Source: Geothrix oryzae (GTDB lineage: Bacteria; Acidobacteriota; Holophagae; Holophagales; Holophagaceae). Taken from it: DNA of 64,000 nt. Made by a program: the position numbers and the translations under genes. Under the pieces are notes generated by a model. That model had not been told where the DNA came from, made no database searches, and saw only the letters and a list, made by a program, of their open reading frames with translations. This document shows, in pieces, positions 15,279-24,056 of the stretch. The stretch's first letter is position 1. Each line of letters opens with the position of its first letter. The DNA lies in the NCBI RefSeq assembly GCF_030295385.1, contig NZ_AP027079.1:1302001-1366000 (forward strand). Reading direction: 5' to 3'.

Positions 15279-15896
15279 CTACCAGGCCAGGGCGGCGACC
15301 AGCATCAGGGTCAGGAAACCGCCCGCCGCCAGGGCGATGGCCAGCATCCTCTCGCCGGCGAGGCGGGTCCAGAGCAGGGTTCCGCTCAAGGTGAGGAAGA
15401 CCAGGGCCCCCGCGAAGGCGTCCGCGAGGAGGATCCAGGGTGCGTGACCCGCATCGGACTTGTGCATGCGCTGGAGGGTCCCGATGAGGTCGGCCCGGCG
15501 CGCCTCCACATCCACCGTGCGGTTGCCCGGCAGGTAGGTGGCGCGGGCCTGGCGGCGGTGGGTGCCCAGGAGGACGGTCCAGGTGCCCGCCGTGGTGACG
15601 GGGGCCCCGCTGAACCGCACGGGCTTCGCGGGCTGGACCTGCCAGCGGGCCCGCTCGGGCGCGAAGCCGAAGCGGAGGGCCAGGTCTCGGGCCAGGGCCT
15701 CGGGCGAGGCCGGGGCTTCGGTGAGTTCCAGCTGGATCCTCTCGGTTTCGACGCGACCCCCCGGAACCTTCAGGACCGCCCGATGGTTCAGCAGAAAGCC
15801 GGTGGTCCCGAAGAGGAGACCCAGGGCCGCGCCCGCCAGGCCCACCCAGGCGTGGACCTTGCGAAGCCAGACGAGGAAGCGGCGGGGGCGGGTCAT
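15279..15896 (-). CDS. PepSY-associated transmembrane protein
   Basis: 205 residues. N-terminal helix (VHAWVGLAGAALGLLFGTTGFLLNHR), a periplasmic PepSY-like part (residues ~40-150, VQPAKPVRFSG and the long beta-rich stretch) and two C-terminal helices (AFAGALVFLTLSGTLLWTR and a terminal hydrophobic segment). Such proteins sit in the inner membrane and are regularly encoded next to siderophore receptors, where some act as ferric-siderophore reductases or help iron release. It starts three bases past the receptor stop, so it is co-transcribed and probably handles the same substrate. Confidence 0.8.
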   Translation of the reverse strand: MTRPRRFLVWLRKVHAWVGLAGAALGLLFGTTGFLLNHRAVLKVPGGRVETERIQLELTEAPASPEALARDLALRFGFAPERARWQVQPAKPVRFSGAPVTTAGTWTVLLGTHRRQARATYLPGNRTVDVEARRADLIGTLQRMHKSDAGHAPWILLADAFAGALVFLTLSGTLLWTRLAGERMLAIALAAGGFLTLMLVAALAW

Positions 15897-15899
15897 CGG

Positions 15900-18032
15900 C
15901 TAGAGCCGCAGGCGCAGGCTGAGGTCGGCGCTGAAGGGCGCTCCGGGAACCAGCAGCAGGTCGCTGGCCCCGTGACCGGCGGCGATGTACTTCCTGTTGG
16001 TGAGGTTCTTCAGGTTCAGGGCCAGATCCCAACGGGTGGCCCGGTAGTAGACGGCCCCATCGAAGGTGGTGTAGGAGCCCAGCCGCACCAGGTTGCTGTT
16101 CGAGGCGAACCGGTCTCCGGAGGTGTTCAGGCCGAGACCGGCGCCCCAGCCGGGGTTGATGTCCCAGTTGATCCAGAGGTTGCCGCTGTCGAGGGGCGTG
16201 AGGCTGGGGCGGTGGCCTTCGATGGCCACGCCGCTGACCTTGGTGCCGGGCGTGGAGCCGGTGATGCGGCCGTCCAGGTGGGCATAGCCCGCGCGGATCC
16301 GCCAGCCCTCGGCGATCTCGCCCCCCAGGCTGGCTTCCAGGCCGTTGGTCCGCTGGGTGCCCACGGGGATGAGGAGGGTGGGGTTGGCGGGGTCGGTGCT
16401 CTTGATGCCCGTGCGCTCGAGGTTGAAGAGGGCCACGGTGGCCGCGCCCTTGCCGGCGAAGAGGTCGTACTTGGCGCCCAGTTCCCAGTTGCGGGTGCGC
16501 TCGGGGTCGATGGCCGCGTTGTTCGCGGCCAGGGCCAGCAGCTCGGCGGAAGGCTGGAAGCTGCGGCTGAAGGAGAGGTAGTAGGACTGGATCTCCGTGG
16601 GCTGGAAGACCAGCCCTGCGCGGGGGCTCCAGGCCGTGTCGGTGCGCTCCAGCGTCTTGAAGGCCTTGAAGTCCTGGGTGGATTGGTCGAAGCGGTCCCA
16701 CCGCGCGCCGACGAGGGCCTTCCACTGCGGCGTGAACTCGACGAGATCCTGCACATAGCCGCTGAGGCTCTTCTGGTGGCTCAGGCTGTCGCCGGCGGGC
16801 ACCGCGTAGTTGAAGGCGGGCAGGGGCTTCAGGACGGGGTCGTAGAGGGAGACGGTGACGGCATTGGCGAAGGAGAAGTTGCGGGCCCCCTTGCGCTGGA
16901 TGCCGATTTCAAGGCCGTACAGCACCTGGTGGTGGATCGAGCCGGTGGAGAGGCGCTGGACCAGCTCCAGCTGATCGAAGACGCCCCGCTCCTGACGGCG
17001 CAGGTCCCCGTGGGTGAGGGAGACCGTCCCGGCGGTCTCGTTCACGCTGCCCACCAGCGTGTTGTGGCGGTCCAGGTCGAAGTCGTAGGCCCGCATGGCG
17101 TTGCGGAGGCTGAGGCTGGAGCTGAAGCGGTGCTCGAAGGTGACGGTGGTGCCGAAGACTTCCGACCGGCTGTAGTCGTCCTTCCGGGCGTTGGCGGAGC
17201 CGTAGTAGGTTTCGCGGGGGACCTCCACGGGGCGGCCCGTGCTGAGGAGGCCGGGAAGGCCGAAATCCGTGACGCGCTTGTCGCGCAGGTAGTCGAACTG
17301 GACGGTGAGCCGGGTGTCCTTGGAGAAGCGCCAGCCGAAGGAGGGCGCCAGGGCCTGGCGCTCCAGGAAGGACTGGTTGCGGAATCCACCCGAATCCTCC
17401 AGGGCCCCGGTCACGCGGTAGTTAGTTCCGGCCGCGGCCCCGCCCAGGTCGAAGCTGCCGCGGCGCTGGCCGAGGGTGCCGGCGGTCAGCTCGACCTCAC
17501 GGAGGGTGAGGCCATCCGGCTGCTTGGTGATGCGGTTGATCATGCCGCCGGAAGAACCGCGGCCGTAGAGCACGGAGGCGGGCCCCTTCAGCACCTCGAC
17601 GCGTTCGACATTGCTGAGGTCGCGGAAGTACAGTCCGTCGTCGCGGATGCCATCCACGAACTGGTCGCCGATGGCCGTGAAGCCGCGGATGCTCACCTGG
17701 TCGCGCTGACCGTCGCCGCTGCTGAAGCCCACACCCGGCACATTCTTGAGGGCGTCCTGGAGGGAGCGCGCGCCCTGATCCTTCAGCAGGGCCGCGGGCA
17801 CCTGATCCACGGTCTGGGGGATGTCCTTGAGGGGGGCCTCGATCTTGGTGGCGGTGCGGACCGTCACCGCCTGGTACTCGCGCGTTTCCGGCTTGACCTT
17901 GGTGGCCTTCACCTTCACTTCGGACAGGGTGGGGGCGGGAGCGTCCGACTTGGCGGGTTCCTGGGCCCGGACGGGGGATTGGCCCAGGGCGGACAGGACG
18001 GCGACGCAAGGCAGAACTCGGGCGAGAAGCAT
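15900..18032 (-). CDS. TonB-dependent siderophore-type outer-membrane receptor
   Basis: 710 residues. ATG 18032 with GGAG 7 bases upstream gives a clear signal peptide (MLLARVLPCVAVLSALGQSPVRAQ). Next is a TonB-box-like TLSEVKVKA, the plug domain (IPQTVDQVPAALLKDQGARSL, GVSFSSG-type stretch, VERVEVLKGPASVLYG), and a 22-strand barrel ending in the canonical RLRL(stop) with aromatic/Leu alternation. The plug features match the TonB-siderophore subfamily (FhuE/FoxA type). It imports a ferric siderophore using energy from TonB, encoded upstream. A Fur-like box precedes the tonB gene, so iron control is likely. The ligand cannot be read from sequence. Confidence 0.93.
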   Translation of the reverse strand: MLLARVLPCVAVLSALGQSPVRAQEPAKSDAPAPTLSEVKVKATKVKPETREYQAVTVRTATKIEAPLKDIPQTVDQVPAALLKDQGARSLQDALKNVPGVGFSSGDGQRDQVSIRGFTAIGDQFVDGIRDDGLYFRDLSNVERVEVLKGPASVLYGRGSSGGMINRITKQPDGLTLREVELTAGTLGQRRGSFDLGGAAAGTNYRVTGALEDSGGFRNQSFLERQALAPSFGWRFSKDTRLTVQFDYLRDKRVTDFGLPGLLSTGRPVEVPRETYYGSANARKDDYSRSEVFGTTVTFEHRFSSSLSLRNAMRAYDFDLDRHNTLVGSVNETAGTVSLTHGDLRRQERGVFDQLELVQRLSTGSIHHQVLYGLEIGIQRKGARNFSFANAVTVSLYDPVLKPLPAFNYAVPAGDSLSHQKSLSGYVQDLVEFTPQWKALVGARWDRFDQSTQDFKAFKTLERTDTAWSPRAGLVFQPTEIQSYYLSFSRSFQPSAELLALAANNAAIDPERTRNWELGAKYDLFAGKGAATVALFNLERTGIKSTDPANPTLLIPVGTQRTNGLEASLGGEIAEGWRIRAGYAHLDGRITGSTPGTKVSGVAIEGHRPSLTPLDSGNLWINWDINPGWGAGLGLNTSGDRFASNSNLVRLGSYTTFDGAVYYRATRWDLALNLKNLTNRKYIAAGHGASDLLLVPGAPFSADLSLRLRL

Positions 18033-18094
18033 GATGGCTCCGGATGGGGCGGGTGGTTGGGGATGCTGGTGGTGGGTGGAGCGGGATTCTGGGA

Positions 18095-18892
18095 TCAGGA
18101 CTCGAGGTTGAATCGGATGGGAACGAGGACCCAGGCAGCCAGGGGCTCGTCCCCGCGCATGGCGGGGGCGAAGCGCCAGCGGCGCACGGTCTGGAGGGCC
18201 GCCTGGTCCAGGCGGGGGAAGCCACTGCTGGCCTGGAGCTGGATATCCCGAGGCAGGCCCTCGGGGGAGATCAGCACCCGGAGAATGATCCGACCCTCTT
18301 CTCCCAGGCGGCGGGAGAGCGAGGGGTAATCGGGCGGGGGGTTCTGCAGGTAGGTCGCGTCGAAGCGCGGCGGCACGATGCCCCCGACCGTTCCCCCGAC
18401 GACCCCACCCACCGTTCCACCGGCGACGCCCCCGGGAACACCTCCGGAAACGCCAGGCCCCGAGCCGTGGGCCGGCGCCGTGCCCGCGGGCATGGGCGAT
18501 TCCACAGGCGAACTGGGAGTGGGGACGGGGGTGACCTGGGGTTCCTGGGGCGTGGAGGAGGCCCGGCTGGTGCTGGGAGCCGTCTGAACGCCCGCAGGGG
18601 GGGGCGGCGGCGCCAGCAGGGGTGCTTCTTCCAGCAGGCTGATGGTCACGGTCTTGGGCGGTGCCATCAGGGCCGTGGCCGAGCGGGCGCTGAGGATCAG
18701 ACCCGCCGCGCCGAGCAGACCGTAGACGGCAAGGCTCAACCCCAGCACTCGCTTCCGGTCCCCGCGGTGGAGGGGCGCATCGGAGGTGACCAGACTGGCC
18801 CGGTAGACCAGGTCCTCCAGAGAGGGCATGGGTTCCCGGGTTTCGGGTTGGGTCTGGGGGGCGGCAAAGGGGATCGGAAGGGTCTGGAGCAT
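18095..18892 (-). CDS. tonB: energy transducer TonB
   Basis: 265 residues. A ~50-residue cytoplasmic start, one inner-membrane helix (VLGLSLAVYGLLGAAGLILSA), a proline-rich periplasmic spacer, then a Gly/Val-rich repeat (SGGVPGGVAGGTVGGVVGG), and the C-terminal TonB domain (residues ~185-265) with YPSLSRRLGEEGRIILRVLI and ALQTVRRWRFAPA. It carries proton-motive energy to the outer-membrane receptor encoded 62 bases downstream. The long N-terminal cytoplasmic part is unusual; an internal Met (MPSLEDLVYR) is an alternative start. No ExbBD genes are in the window. A 7-1-7 palindrome lies 16 bases before the start. Confidence 0.92.
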   Translation of the reverse strand: MLQTLPIPFAAPQTQPETREPMPSLEDLVYRASLVTSDAPLHRGDRKRVLGLSLAVYGLLGAAGLILSARSATALMAPPKTVTISLLEEAPLLAPPPPPAGVQTAPSTSRASSTPQEPQVTPVPTPSSPVESPMPAGTAPAHGSGPGVSGGVPGGVAGGTVGGVVGGTVGGIVPPRFDATYLQNPPPDYPSLSRRLGEEGRIILRVLISPEGLPRDIQLQASSGFPRLDQAALQTVRRWRFAPAMRGDEPLAAWVLVPIRFNLES

Positions 18893-18907
18893 GGCTCATT
18901 CCAAGAG

Positions 18908-18922
18908 TGAGACTTAGTCTCA
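18908..18922 (-). promoter_or_regulatory. Fur-like 7-1-7 operator upstream of tonB
   Basis: TGAGACTTAGTCTCA is a perfect 7-base palindrome around one T. It resembles the 7-1-7 Fur site (TGAnAAT-n-ATTnTCA), sharing TGA/TCA ends and the spacing, but the inner bases ACT/AGT differ from consensus. It is placed 16 bases before the tonB start, where a bound repressor would block the promoter. AT-rich DNA (AATATTGATAAATTA) follows on the upstream side, as in a promoter. Confidence 0.55.
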
Positions 18923-19088
18923 ATATTGATAAATTAGGGATGACCGGATCCGGTGTCAACGGTTTTCCGCTCGGGCCCGGCAGATGTGATGCAGGTCTCT
19001 GCTCCGGAGTCCGGCCAGGCCGCCGGCCGGCGTTCGCCGGGCTTCGGGGACGGGGATCTTTCCTGGATACTGAAGGGCTGGAGGCGGT

Positions 19089-20393
19089 ATGAAGATCCTG
19101 CTCCTCGGCTCTGGCGGCCGGGAACATGCGCTGGCCCTGAAGCTGAAGGCCTCCCCGATGCCGGTGGAGCTGGTGTCGGCCCCCGGGAGCGATGCCCTGG
19201 GAGAGCTGGGCGCCTGCGTTCCCTTGGACCTGGAAGATGCCCGAGGCGTGGCCGCCTGGTGCGCCGCGAACCGCCCGGGCCTGGTGATCGCCGGGCCGGA
19301 GCTGCCCCTGGTGGCGGGCGTGGCGGATGCGGTGCGGGCCCTGGGCATTCCGGTCTTCGGGCACGATGCCGAGACGGCGCGGCTGGAAGGCAGCAAGGCT
19401 GTGGCCAAGGCCTTCATGGAACGGCACGGCATCCCCTGCGCCGCCAGCTGGACCGTGACCGATCAGACCGAGGGCGAAGCCCTCATCCGCGCCTGGCCGC
19501 ACGGCTACCCCATCGTGCTGAAGGCTGATGGCCTGGCGGCGGGGAAGGGCGTGGTGCTGGCCGAGACCGAGCGCGAGGCCCTGGCGACCTTCCGGGTCTT
19601 CATGGCCGGCCAGTTCGGGGATGCCAGCCGCACGGTGGTCTTCGAAGAGCCCCTGGTGGGGATGGAGCTGTCCCTGCATGTGCTGGTGGATGTGGACGCC
19701 GATCACGCCGCGTTTGCAACGCTGCCCGCCTGCCAGGACCACAAGCGCATCTTCGAGGGCGACCGGGGCCCCAACACCGGCGGCATGGGCGCCTTCGGGC
19801 CCATCCCCTTCCTGCGGGACGAAGATGTCCAGCGCCTGCGCGCCGTGCTGGTGGAGCCGACGGTGAAGGGACTGCAGCGCGATGGCCTCAGGGCCCGGGG
19901 CGTGTTGTTCCTCGGCGTCATGTGGACGGCCGCGGGCCCGAAGCTGCTCGAATACAATGTGCGCTTCGGCGACCCGGAAACCCAGGTGCTCATGCAGCTT
20001 CTGGATGAGGATCTGGCCGCCCTGCTGCTGGAAGTCGCGGAAGGCCGCCTCGTCTCCCGCGACCTCAAGCTCAAGCCCCACACGGCCATCACGGTGGTGC
20101 TGGCTGCCGAGGATTACCCGGAAGGGGCCAAGAAGGGCGTCCCCATCTCGATCGCCCCCTCCGCCGTCACGGTGATCCATGCGGGGACCCGGAAGCAGGA
20201 TGGACAGTGGCTGACCCATGGCGGCCGGGTGCTGAACCTGGCCACCTCCGCGCCCGACCTGGCCGCGGCCCGGGCCGCCATCGAGACCGCCCTGCCGCAG
20301 GTCCAGTGGCCCGGCATGCAGGTGCGCCACGACATCGGCCTCAAGGCCCTGAAGCACGCGGAGGCGGGGAAGACCGTTCAGGATCCCTGGTGA
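19089..20393 (+). CDS. purD: phosphoribosylamine-glycine ligase
   Basis: 434 residues, full length for GARS. It joins glycine to 5-phosphoribosylamine with ATP in purine synthesis. N-terminal MKILLLGSGGREHALALKL is the family hallmark; the ATP-grasp part has YPIVLKADGLAAGKGV, DHKRIFEGDRGPNTGGMGA and the metal-binding EYNVRFGDPETQ. The C-terminal domain is complete, ending in VRHDIGLKAL. ATG 19089 follows GGAGG by 4 bases. It stands alone, divergent from tonB across ~180 bases, and no other purine genes are close. Confidence 0.97.
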   Translation: MKILLLGSGGREHALALKLKASPMPVELVSAPGSDALGELGACVPLDLEDARGVAAWCAANRPGLVIAGPELPLVAGVADAVRALGIPVFGHDAETARLEGSKAVAKAFMERHGIPCAASWTVTDQTEGEALIRAWPHGYPIVLKADGLAAGKGVVLAETEREALATFRVFMAGQFGDASRTVVFEEPLVGMELSLHVLVDVDADHAAFATLPACQDHKRIFEGDRGPNTGGMGAFGPIPFLRDEDVQRLRAVLVEPTVKGLQRDGLRARGVLFLGVMWTAAGPKLLEYNVRFGDPETQVLMQLLDEDLAALLLEVAEGRLVSRDLKLKPHTAITVVLAAEDYPEGAKKGVPISIAPSAVTVIHAGTRKQDGQWLTHGGRVLNLATSAPDLAAARAAIETALPQVQWPGMQVRHDIGLKALKHAEAGKTVQDPW

Positions 20394-20481
20394 ACCGTTC
20401 AATTTGGCCGTTGACCCGTTCGTGGGAAGGGCCTTCCCGGCTTCCGGCTTCCCTCCAGACTGGGGGTCGCCGGGAGGGCGA

Positions 20482-21471
20482 ATGAGCATCCCCACACATC
20501 TGGTTCGCGAGCAGGAACAGCTTCGGCGCGAACGCCGGGGCACCTGGCGCTGGTGGTTCGGCCGGGGCGCGGCTTCTTCGCTCCTGACGCTCCTGCATTA
20601 TGTGAATGGCGCGGGCAGGTGGTCCTGGCCCATGGCTCTGGGCTATGGGCTCGCCTGTCTGTCCCTCTGTTGGCTGGTGTCCCTGGTCGTCGAATCTGAA
20701 CGCAGGCGCATCGAGAAGAAGCGGTACTGGGGCCCCCTGGGCGGAGGCTGGTCCTGGGCGGTGTCGGGCTACATGGGCTTCGCGGTCTACCAGATGACCA
20801 GCCCGGGTTCCTGGACCCATGCCCAGGGCGCCATGTCCCTCCTTGTCTTCAGCCTGTTCTGCATGGCGCTGGAGTACACCGAATCCGCTAAACAGGCCGG
20901 CTTCGACTTGCTGGAGGCCCGGGAACAGGCGCTGCGGGCCAAGCTGGCGCCGCATTTCATCTTCAACACCCTGAATACCCTCCATGCCCAGATCGAGCAG
21001 GATCCTCGCGGCGCGCAGGCGACCACGGAGCGCTTGGCCCAGCTCTTCCGGCAGGTGATCGAGGCCTCGGACCAGGCCGTCATCCCCCTGAAACAGGAAC
21101 TGGCCTTCGTGGAAGCCTACCTCGGCATCGAACAGGCCCGCCTGGGGGGCCGCTTGCGCGTGGTGGTTGGGATTCCCGAGGAGCTGGAATCCGCCCAGGT
21201 CCCCCCTCTGTCAGTCCAGGTGCTGGTGGAAAATGCCATCAAGCACGGTGTGGCGCCCCTGGAACGGGGTGGGGAAGTGCGTCTCGGCGCCGAGCGGAAG
21301 GAAGGCGTTCTGCATGTGTGGGTGGAGGATCCAGGCCAGGGCCTGAGCGCCCATAGGGGCACCGGAACCGCCCTCGAAACCCTGCGCCAACGCCTCGAAA
21401 GCCCCGCGGATCTGGACATGGGGATGGTGGAGGGGAGGCATCGGGTGGGCTTCCTCTGGAGGCAGGCATGA
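20482..21471 (+). CDS. LytS-type sensor histidine kinase (second pair)
   Basis: 329 residues. ATG 20482 is chosen because GGGAGG lies 5 bases upstream. Four membrane helices (residues ~30-135) are followed by the phospho-acceptor block LRAKLAPHFIFNTLNTL (His158), the LGIEQARLGGRLRV motif and a short HATPase domain with VENAIKHG; the G1 box is abbreviated (VEDPGQGLS, GTGTALETL). Same architecture as the kinase at 12614-13699 but clearly divergent, so this is an older paralogue rather than a recent copy. Start of its regulator overlaps the stop by ATGA. Confidence 0.92.
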   Translation: MSIPTHLVREQEQLRRERRGTWRWWFGRGAASSLLTLLHYVNGAGRWSWPMALGYGLACLSLCWLVSLVVESERRRIEKKRYWGPLGGGWSWAVSGYMGFAVYQMTSPGSWTHAQGAMSLLVFSLFCMALEYTESAKQAGFDLLEAREQALRAKLAPHFIFNTLNTLHAQIEQDPRGAQATTERLAQLFRQVIEASDQAVIPLKQELAFVEAYLGIEQARLGGRLRVVVGIPEELESAQVPPLSVQVLVENAIKHGVAPLERGGEVRLGAERKEGVLHVWVEDPGQGLSAHRGTGTALETLRQRLESPADLDMGMVEGRHRVGFLWRQA

Positions 21472-22151
21472 TCCGGATCGTGGTCATCGAAGACGAACCC
21501 CTGGCGCGCGAGCATCTGGTGGAGCTCCTTTCGGAGCTGCCGGGCGTGGCCGTAGTGGCTTCGGTGGAGAACGGCCGTCTCGGGCTCGCAGGCATTGCGG
21601 AGCACCAGCCGGATGCGGTGTTCCTCGACATCGAGATGCCGGGCATCAAGGGCACGGAGCTGATGCACATGCTGCCCGACCCGAGACCCTCGCTGGTCTT
21701 CGTGACCGCCTATCCCCAGCACGCCATCGAAGCCTTTGCCGGCGGGGCGGTGCACTACCTGCTGAAGCCCATCTCGCGGGTGGGGGTGGCCCAGGCGCTG
21801 TCCCGCATCCGTCCGAAGGACGAGCCCCTCCAAAAGGAATGGTTGCGCCTCCCCGTGCGAAAGAAGGGGGCCACGCGCCTGCTGCGGCCCGAGGAGGTGG
21901 AGGCGCTGGTGGCAGACCTTGGGGACTGCATGGCCTGGACCCCGGAAGGCCGACTGCCTGTGGATGGCACCCTGGCCCACTGGGAGGAACGACTCGCCGA
22001 TCGTGGCTTCATGCGGGTCCACCGCAATGCCCTGGTGCGCCTGGACGCAGTCCTCGAAATGACCACGGAGGACGAACTGGTGCTGGCCACAGGGCGTCTG
22101 GTCATCAGCCGCCGCCGCATGGACGAGGTCCGGCGGACTCTGGGGCTCTAG
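21468..22151 (+). CDS. LytTR-family response regulator (second pair)
   Basis: 227 residues. Receiver domain with acidic DEP pocket and phospho-acceptor Asp54 in AVFLDIEMPGIKG, Lys in YLLKPISR; then a LytTR domain (~130-227) that is shorter than usual, with FMRVHRNALVRLDAVLE and ISRRRMDEVRRTL. It overlaps its kinase gene by four bases and overlaps the convergent gene 22148-22498 by four bases at its 3' end. Targets unknown. Confidence 0.93.
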   Translation: MIRIVVIEDEPLAREHLVELLSELPGVAVVASVENGRLGLAGIAEHQPDAVFLDIEMPGIKGTELMHMLPDPRPSLVFVTAYPQHAIEAFAGGAVHYLLKPISRVGVAQALSRIRPKDEPLQKEWLRLPVRKKGATRLLRPEEVEALVADLGDCMAWTPEGRLPVDGTLAHWEERLADRGFMRVHRNALVRLDAVLEMTTEDELVLATGRLVISRRRMDEVRRTLGL

Positions 22152-22498
22152 GTGCGGTTGCGGAACAACCAGATCACGGTCGAGAGGACCAGACCCGAGA
22201 GGGTGGCCACGCCGAACGCGCGGTGGATCCTGGGGAGATAGGCGCGGAAACTGCGCGCTTCGCGCCAGGCCAGGGCCTTTCTCCCCAGGAGGATGGTCGT
22301 CCCAGCTGCGACCAGGGTGGCAGCCCAGGCTGCGAGATGGACCTGCGCCAGGCTCCTCGGATGGAGCAGAATGCGCAGGCCGACCACCGTGAAGGCCGAC
22401 ACCATGAGGTGGCCGTGCAGGCGGTGGTCCCCTCGACGCACTGCGCGCAGCGCGAAGGCCAGGAGGATCGCGGCGGGAATGAGCAGCAGGTCCAGCAT
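22148..22498 (-). CDS. small DUF420-like membrane protein
   Basis: 116 residues, four predicted membrane helices with conserved-looking His residues between them (RLHGHLMVSAF, AQVHLAAW, PRIHRAFG). The pattern of a short four-helix protein with HxHLM and IHR resembles DUF420 proteins, which are often found with cytochrome oxidase genes; none are here. Function unknown. Its stop overlaps the stop of the preceding regulator on the other strand. Confidence 0.6.
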   Translation of the reverse strand: MLDLLLIPAAILLAFALRAVRRGDHRLHGHLMVSAFTVVGLRILLHPRSLAQVHLAAWAATLVAAGTTILLGRKALAWREARSFRAYLPRIHRAFGVATLSGLVLSTVIWLFRNRT

Positions 22499-22522
22499 GG
22501 CCGACAGACTACAACGGTTGGG

Positions 22523-23410
22523 TTACAGGGGCAGCGCTTCCTGCCGCTTCTCGCCCTCCCAGCGGTAGAAGCCGGAGCCGGACTTCCGGCCCAGGCGCCC
22601 GGCGGCGACGAGCTGGCGCAGCACCGAGGGGGCCTTGAAGCGCGGCTCCCCGAAGGCCTCGAAGAGCACCTCGGCCACGCTCTGCATGGTGTCGAGGCCG
22701 ATGAAGTCGCTCAGGTGCAGCGGGCCCATGGGGTGGCCGCAACCCAGCTTCATGCCCGTGTCGATGTCCTCCACCGTGGCCAGCTTCTGCTCGGCGCAGC
22801 GCATGGCGTCGAGCAGGTAGGGCACCAGCAGGCGGTTCACCACGAAACCCGGGGCGTCCGGCGCCAGGACGGCGGTCTTGCCGAGCTTGGCGACGAAGGC
22901 GCGCAGGGCGGCCAGGGTGTCCTCGTCCGTGGCCAGGGTGCGGACGACTTCCACCAGGGGCATGACGGGCACGGGGTTGAAGAAATGGAGGCCCGCCAGC
23001 CGGGCCAGCCGGTGCGGGGAGAGGGCCGGGCTGATCTGGGCCACGGAGAGGCTGGAGGTGTTGGTGCAGAGCAGGGCGCCCGGGCCCAGCACGCGGTCCA
23101 GCTCCGCGAAGGTCTGGAGTTTCAGATCCATGCGCTCCGGCACGGCCTCCACCACGAGGTCGCAGCCGGCCAGGGCGGCGAAGGTGGTCGTGCCGTTCAG
23201 GTGGCGGCCCAGCTCCGCCTTCTGATCCCCGGTGAGCTTGCCCTTCACCGCGGCGCGCTCCCAGGCGCCCTGGATGCGTGCCAGCCCTTTGGCGAGGAGG
23301 GCTTCGTCGGCTTCCTTCACCCAGACCTGGTAGCCGGCCTCCGCGGCGCACTGCGCGATGCCCGAGCCCATGAGCCCGCAGCCGACGATGCCGATGTGCT
23401 GGATGTCCAT
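22523..23410 (-). CDS. hbd: 3-hydroxyacyl-CoA (3-hydroxybutyryl-CoA) dehydrogenase
   Basis: 295 residues, the single-function HBD type without an enoyl-CoA hydratase part. NAD-binding HIGIVGCGLMGSGIAQ at the N-terminus, EAVPERMDLK, the catalytic His in GLHFFNPVPVMPLVEVV, and a C-terminal dimer domain with HPMGPLHLSDFIGLD and KSGSGFY. It oxidises 3-hydroxyacyl-CoA to 3-ketoacyl-CoA in fatty-acid or butyrate metabolism. GGAGCTCGACATG gives GGAG 7 bases before the start. Single gene. Confidence 0.94.
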   Translation of the reverse strand: MDIQHIGIVGCGLMGSGIAQCAAEAGYQVWVKEADEALLAKGLARIQGAWERAAVKGKLTGDQKAELGRHLNGTTTFAALAGCDLVVEAVPERMDLKLQTFAELDRVLGPGALLCTNTSSLSVAQISPALSPHRLARLAGLHFFNPVPVMPLVEVVRTLATDEDTLAALRAFVAKLGKTAVLAPDAPGFVVNRLLVPYLLDAMRCAEQKLATVEDIDTGMKLGCGHPMGPLHLSDFIGLDTMQSVAEVLFEAFGEPRFKAPSVLRQLVAAGRLGRKSGSGFYRWEGEKRQEALPL

Positions 23411-23535
23411 GTCGAGCTCCCTGATGGAATGGGGGTGATCCGGCCCCTATGTTCCGCTGGATGGACTCCGGGTGGGATCATGACCTGCGGTAGGGTTCGT
23501 CGGGCAGAATCCGTTCCTGCCCGGGGGAGGTGTCC

Positions 23536-24018
23536 ATGATCGGCCTGCTGAAGGATCTGCTCGGCCACCAGGCCTGGGCGGACGCGATGTTCTTCCATGC
23601 CTGGGGCAAGTCGCAGGTTCGCGAGGATTCCGAGCTGCGCACCCGGGTGGGGCACCTGGTGGATGTGCAGGAGGCCTTCCTGAAGGTCCTCAAGGGGGAG
23701 GTCGTGTCCATGGAGGAGCACCCCCTGCCTGCTTTCGGGGATCTGCAGCTCCGCTGCCGGACCAACCATGAGGTCTTCCGGGCGCTGGGCCGCAGCCTTG
23801 ACGACGCCTCGCTTGCCCGCATCGTCCGGGTGCCCTGGTTCCCGGATCCGCCCTGCCTGGTGTCCGTGACGGATGCGCTGGTCCAGGTCTGCCTGCACAC
23901 CCAGCACCACCGCGGGCAGAACATGACCTGCCTCAAGGCCCTGGGGGCGGCGCCGAAGAATGTGGACTACATCATCTGGCTGTGGAAGCAGAAGCCCGAG
24001 GCGCGCTGGGATTCCTGA
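23536..24018 (+). CDS. DinB-family protein
   Basis: 160 residues. Four-helix-bundle pattern with the three metal-binding His seen in the family: LLGHQAWADAMFFHAW near the N-terminus, and HTQHHRGQNM near residue 125. DinB/YfiT-type proteins bind a divalent metal and act as thiol-dependent transferases or remain uncharacterised. ATG 23536 is chosen over an in-frame GTG six bases earlier because GGGGGAGG sits 5 bases before it. Confidence 0.85.
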   Translation: MIGLLKDLLGHQAWADAMFFHAWGKSQVREDSELRTRVGHLVDVQEAFLKVLKGEVVSMEEHPLPAFGDLQLRCRTNHEVFRALGRSLDDASLARIVRVPWFPDPPCLVSVTDALVQVCLHTQHHRGQNMTCLKALGAAPKNVDYIIWLWKQKPEARWDS

Positions 24019-24056
24019 GCAGTGAGACAATGGCGCGGACCGATTCGGGGGACGCC

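Noticed and set aside
15024-18329. 1101-residue open frame on the + strand
   Set aside because: It lies opposite a TonB receptor and other solid genes; low-complexity Gly/Ala/Gln composition shows a mirror frame of GC-rich coding DNA.
18923-19088. Purine riboswitch before purD
   Set aside because: No conserved purine or PreQ1 aptamer pattern seen in the 166-base leader.
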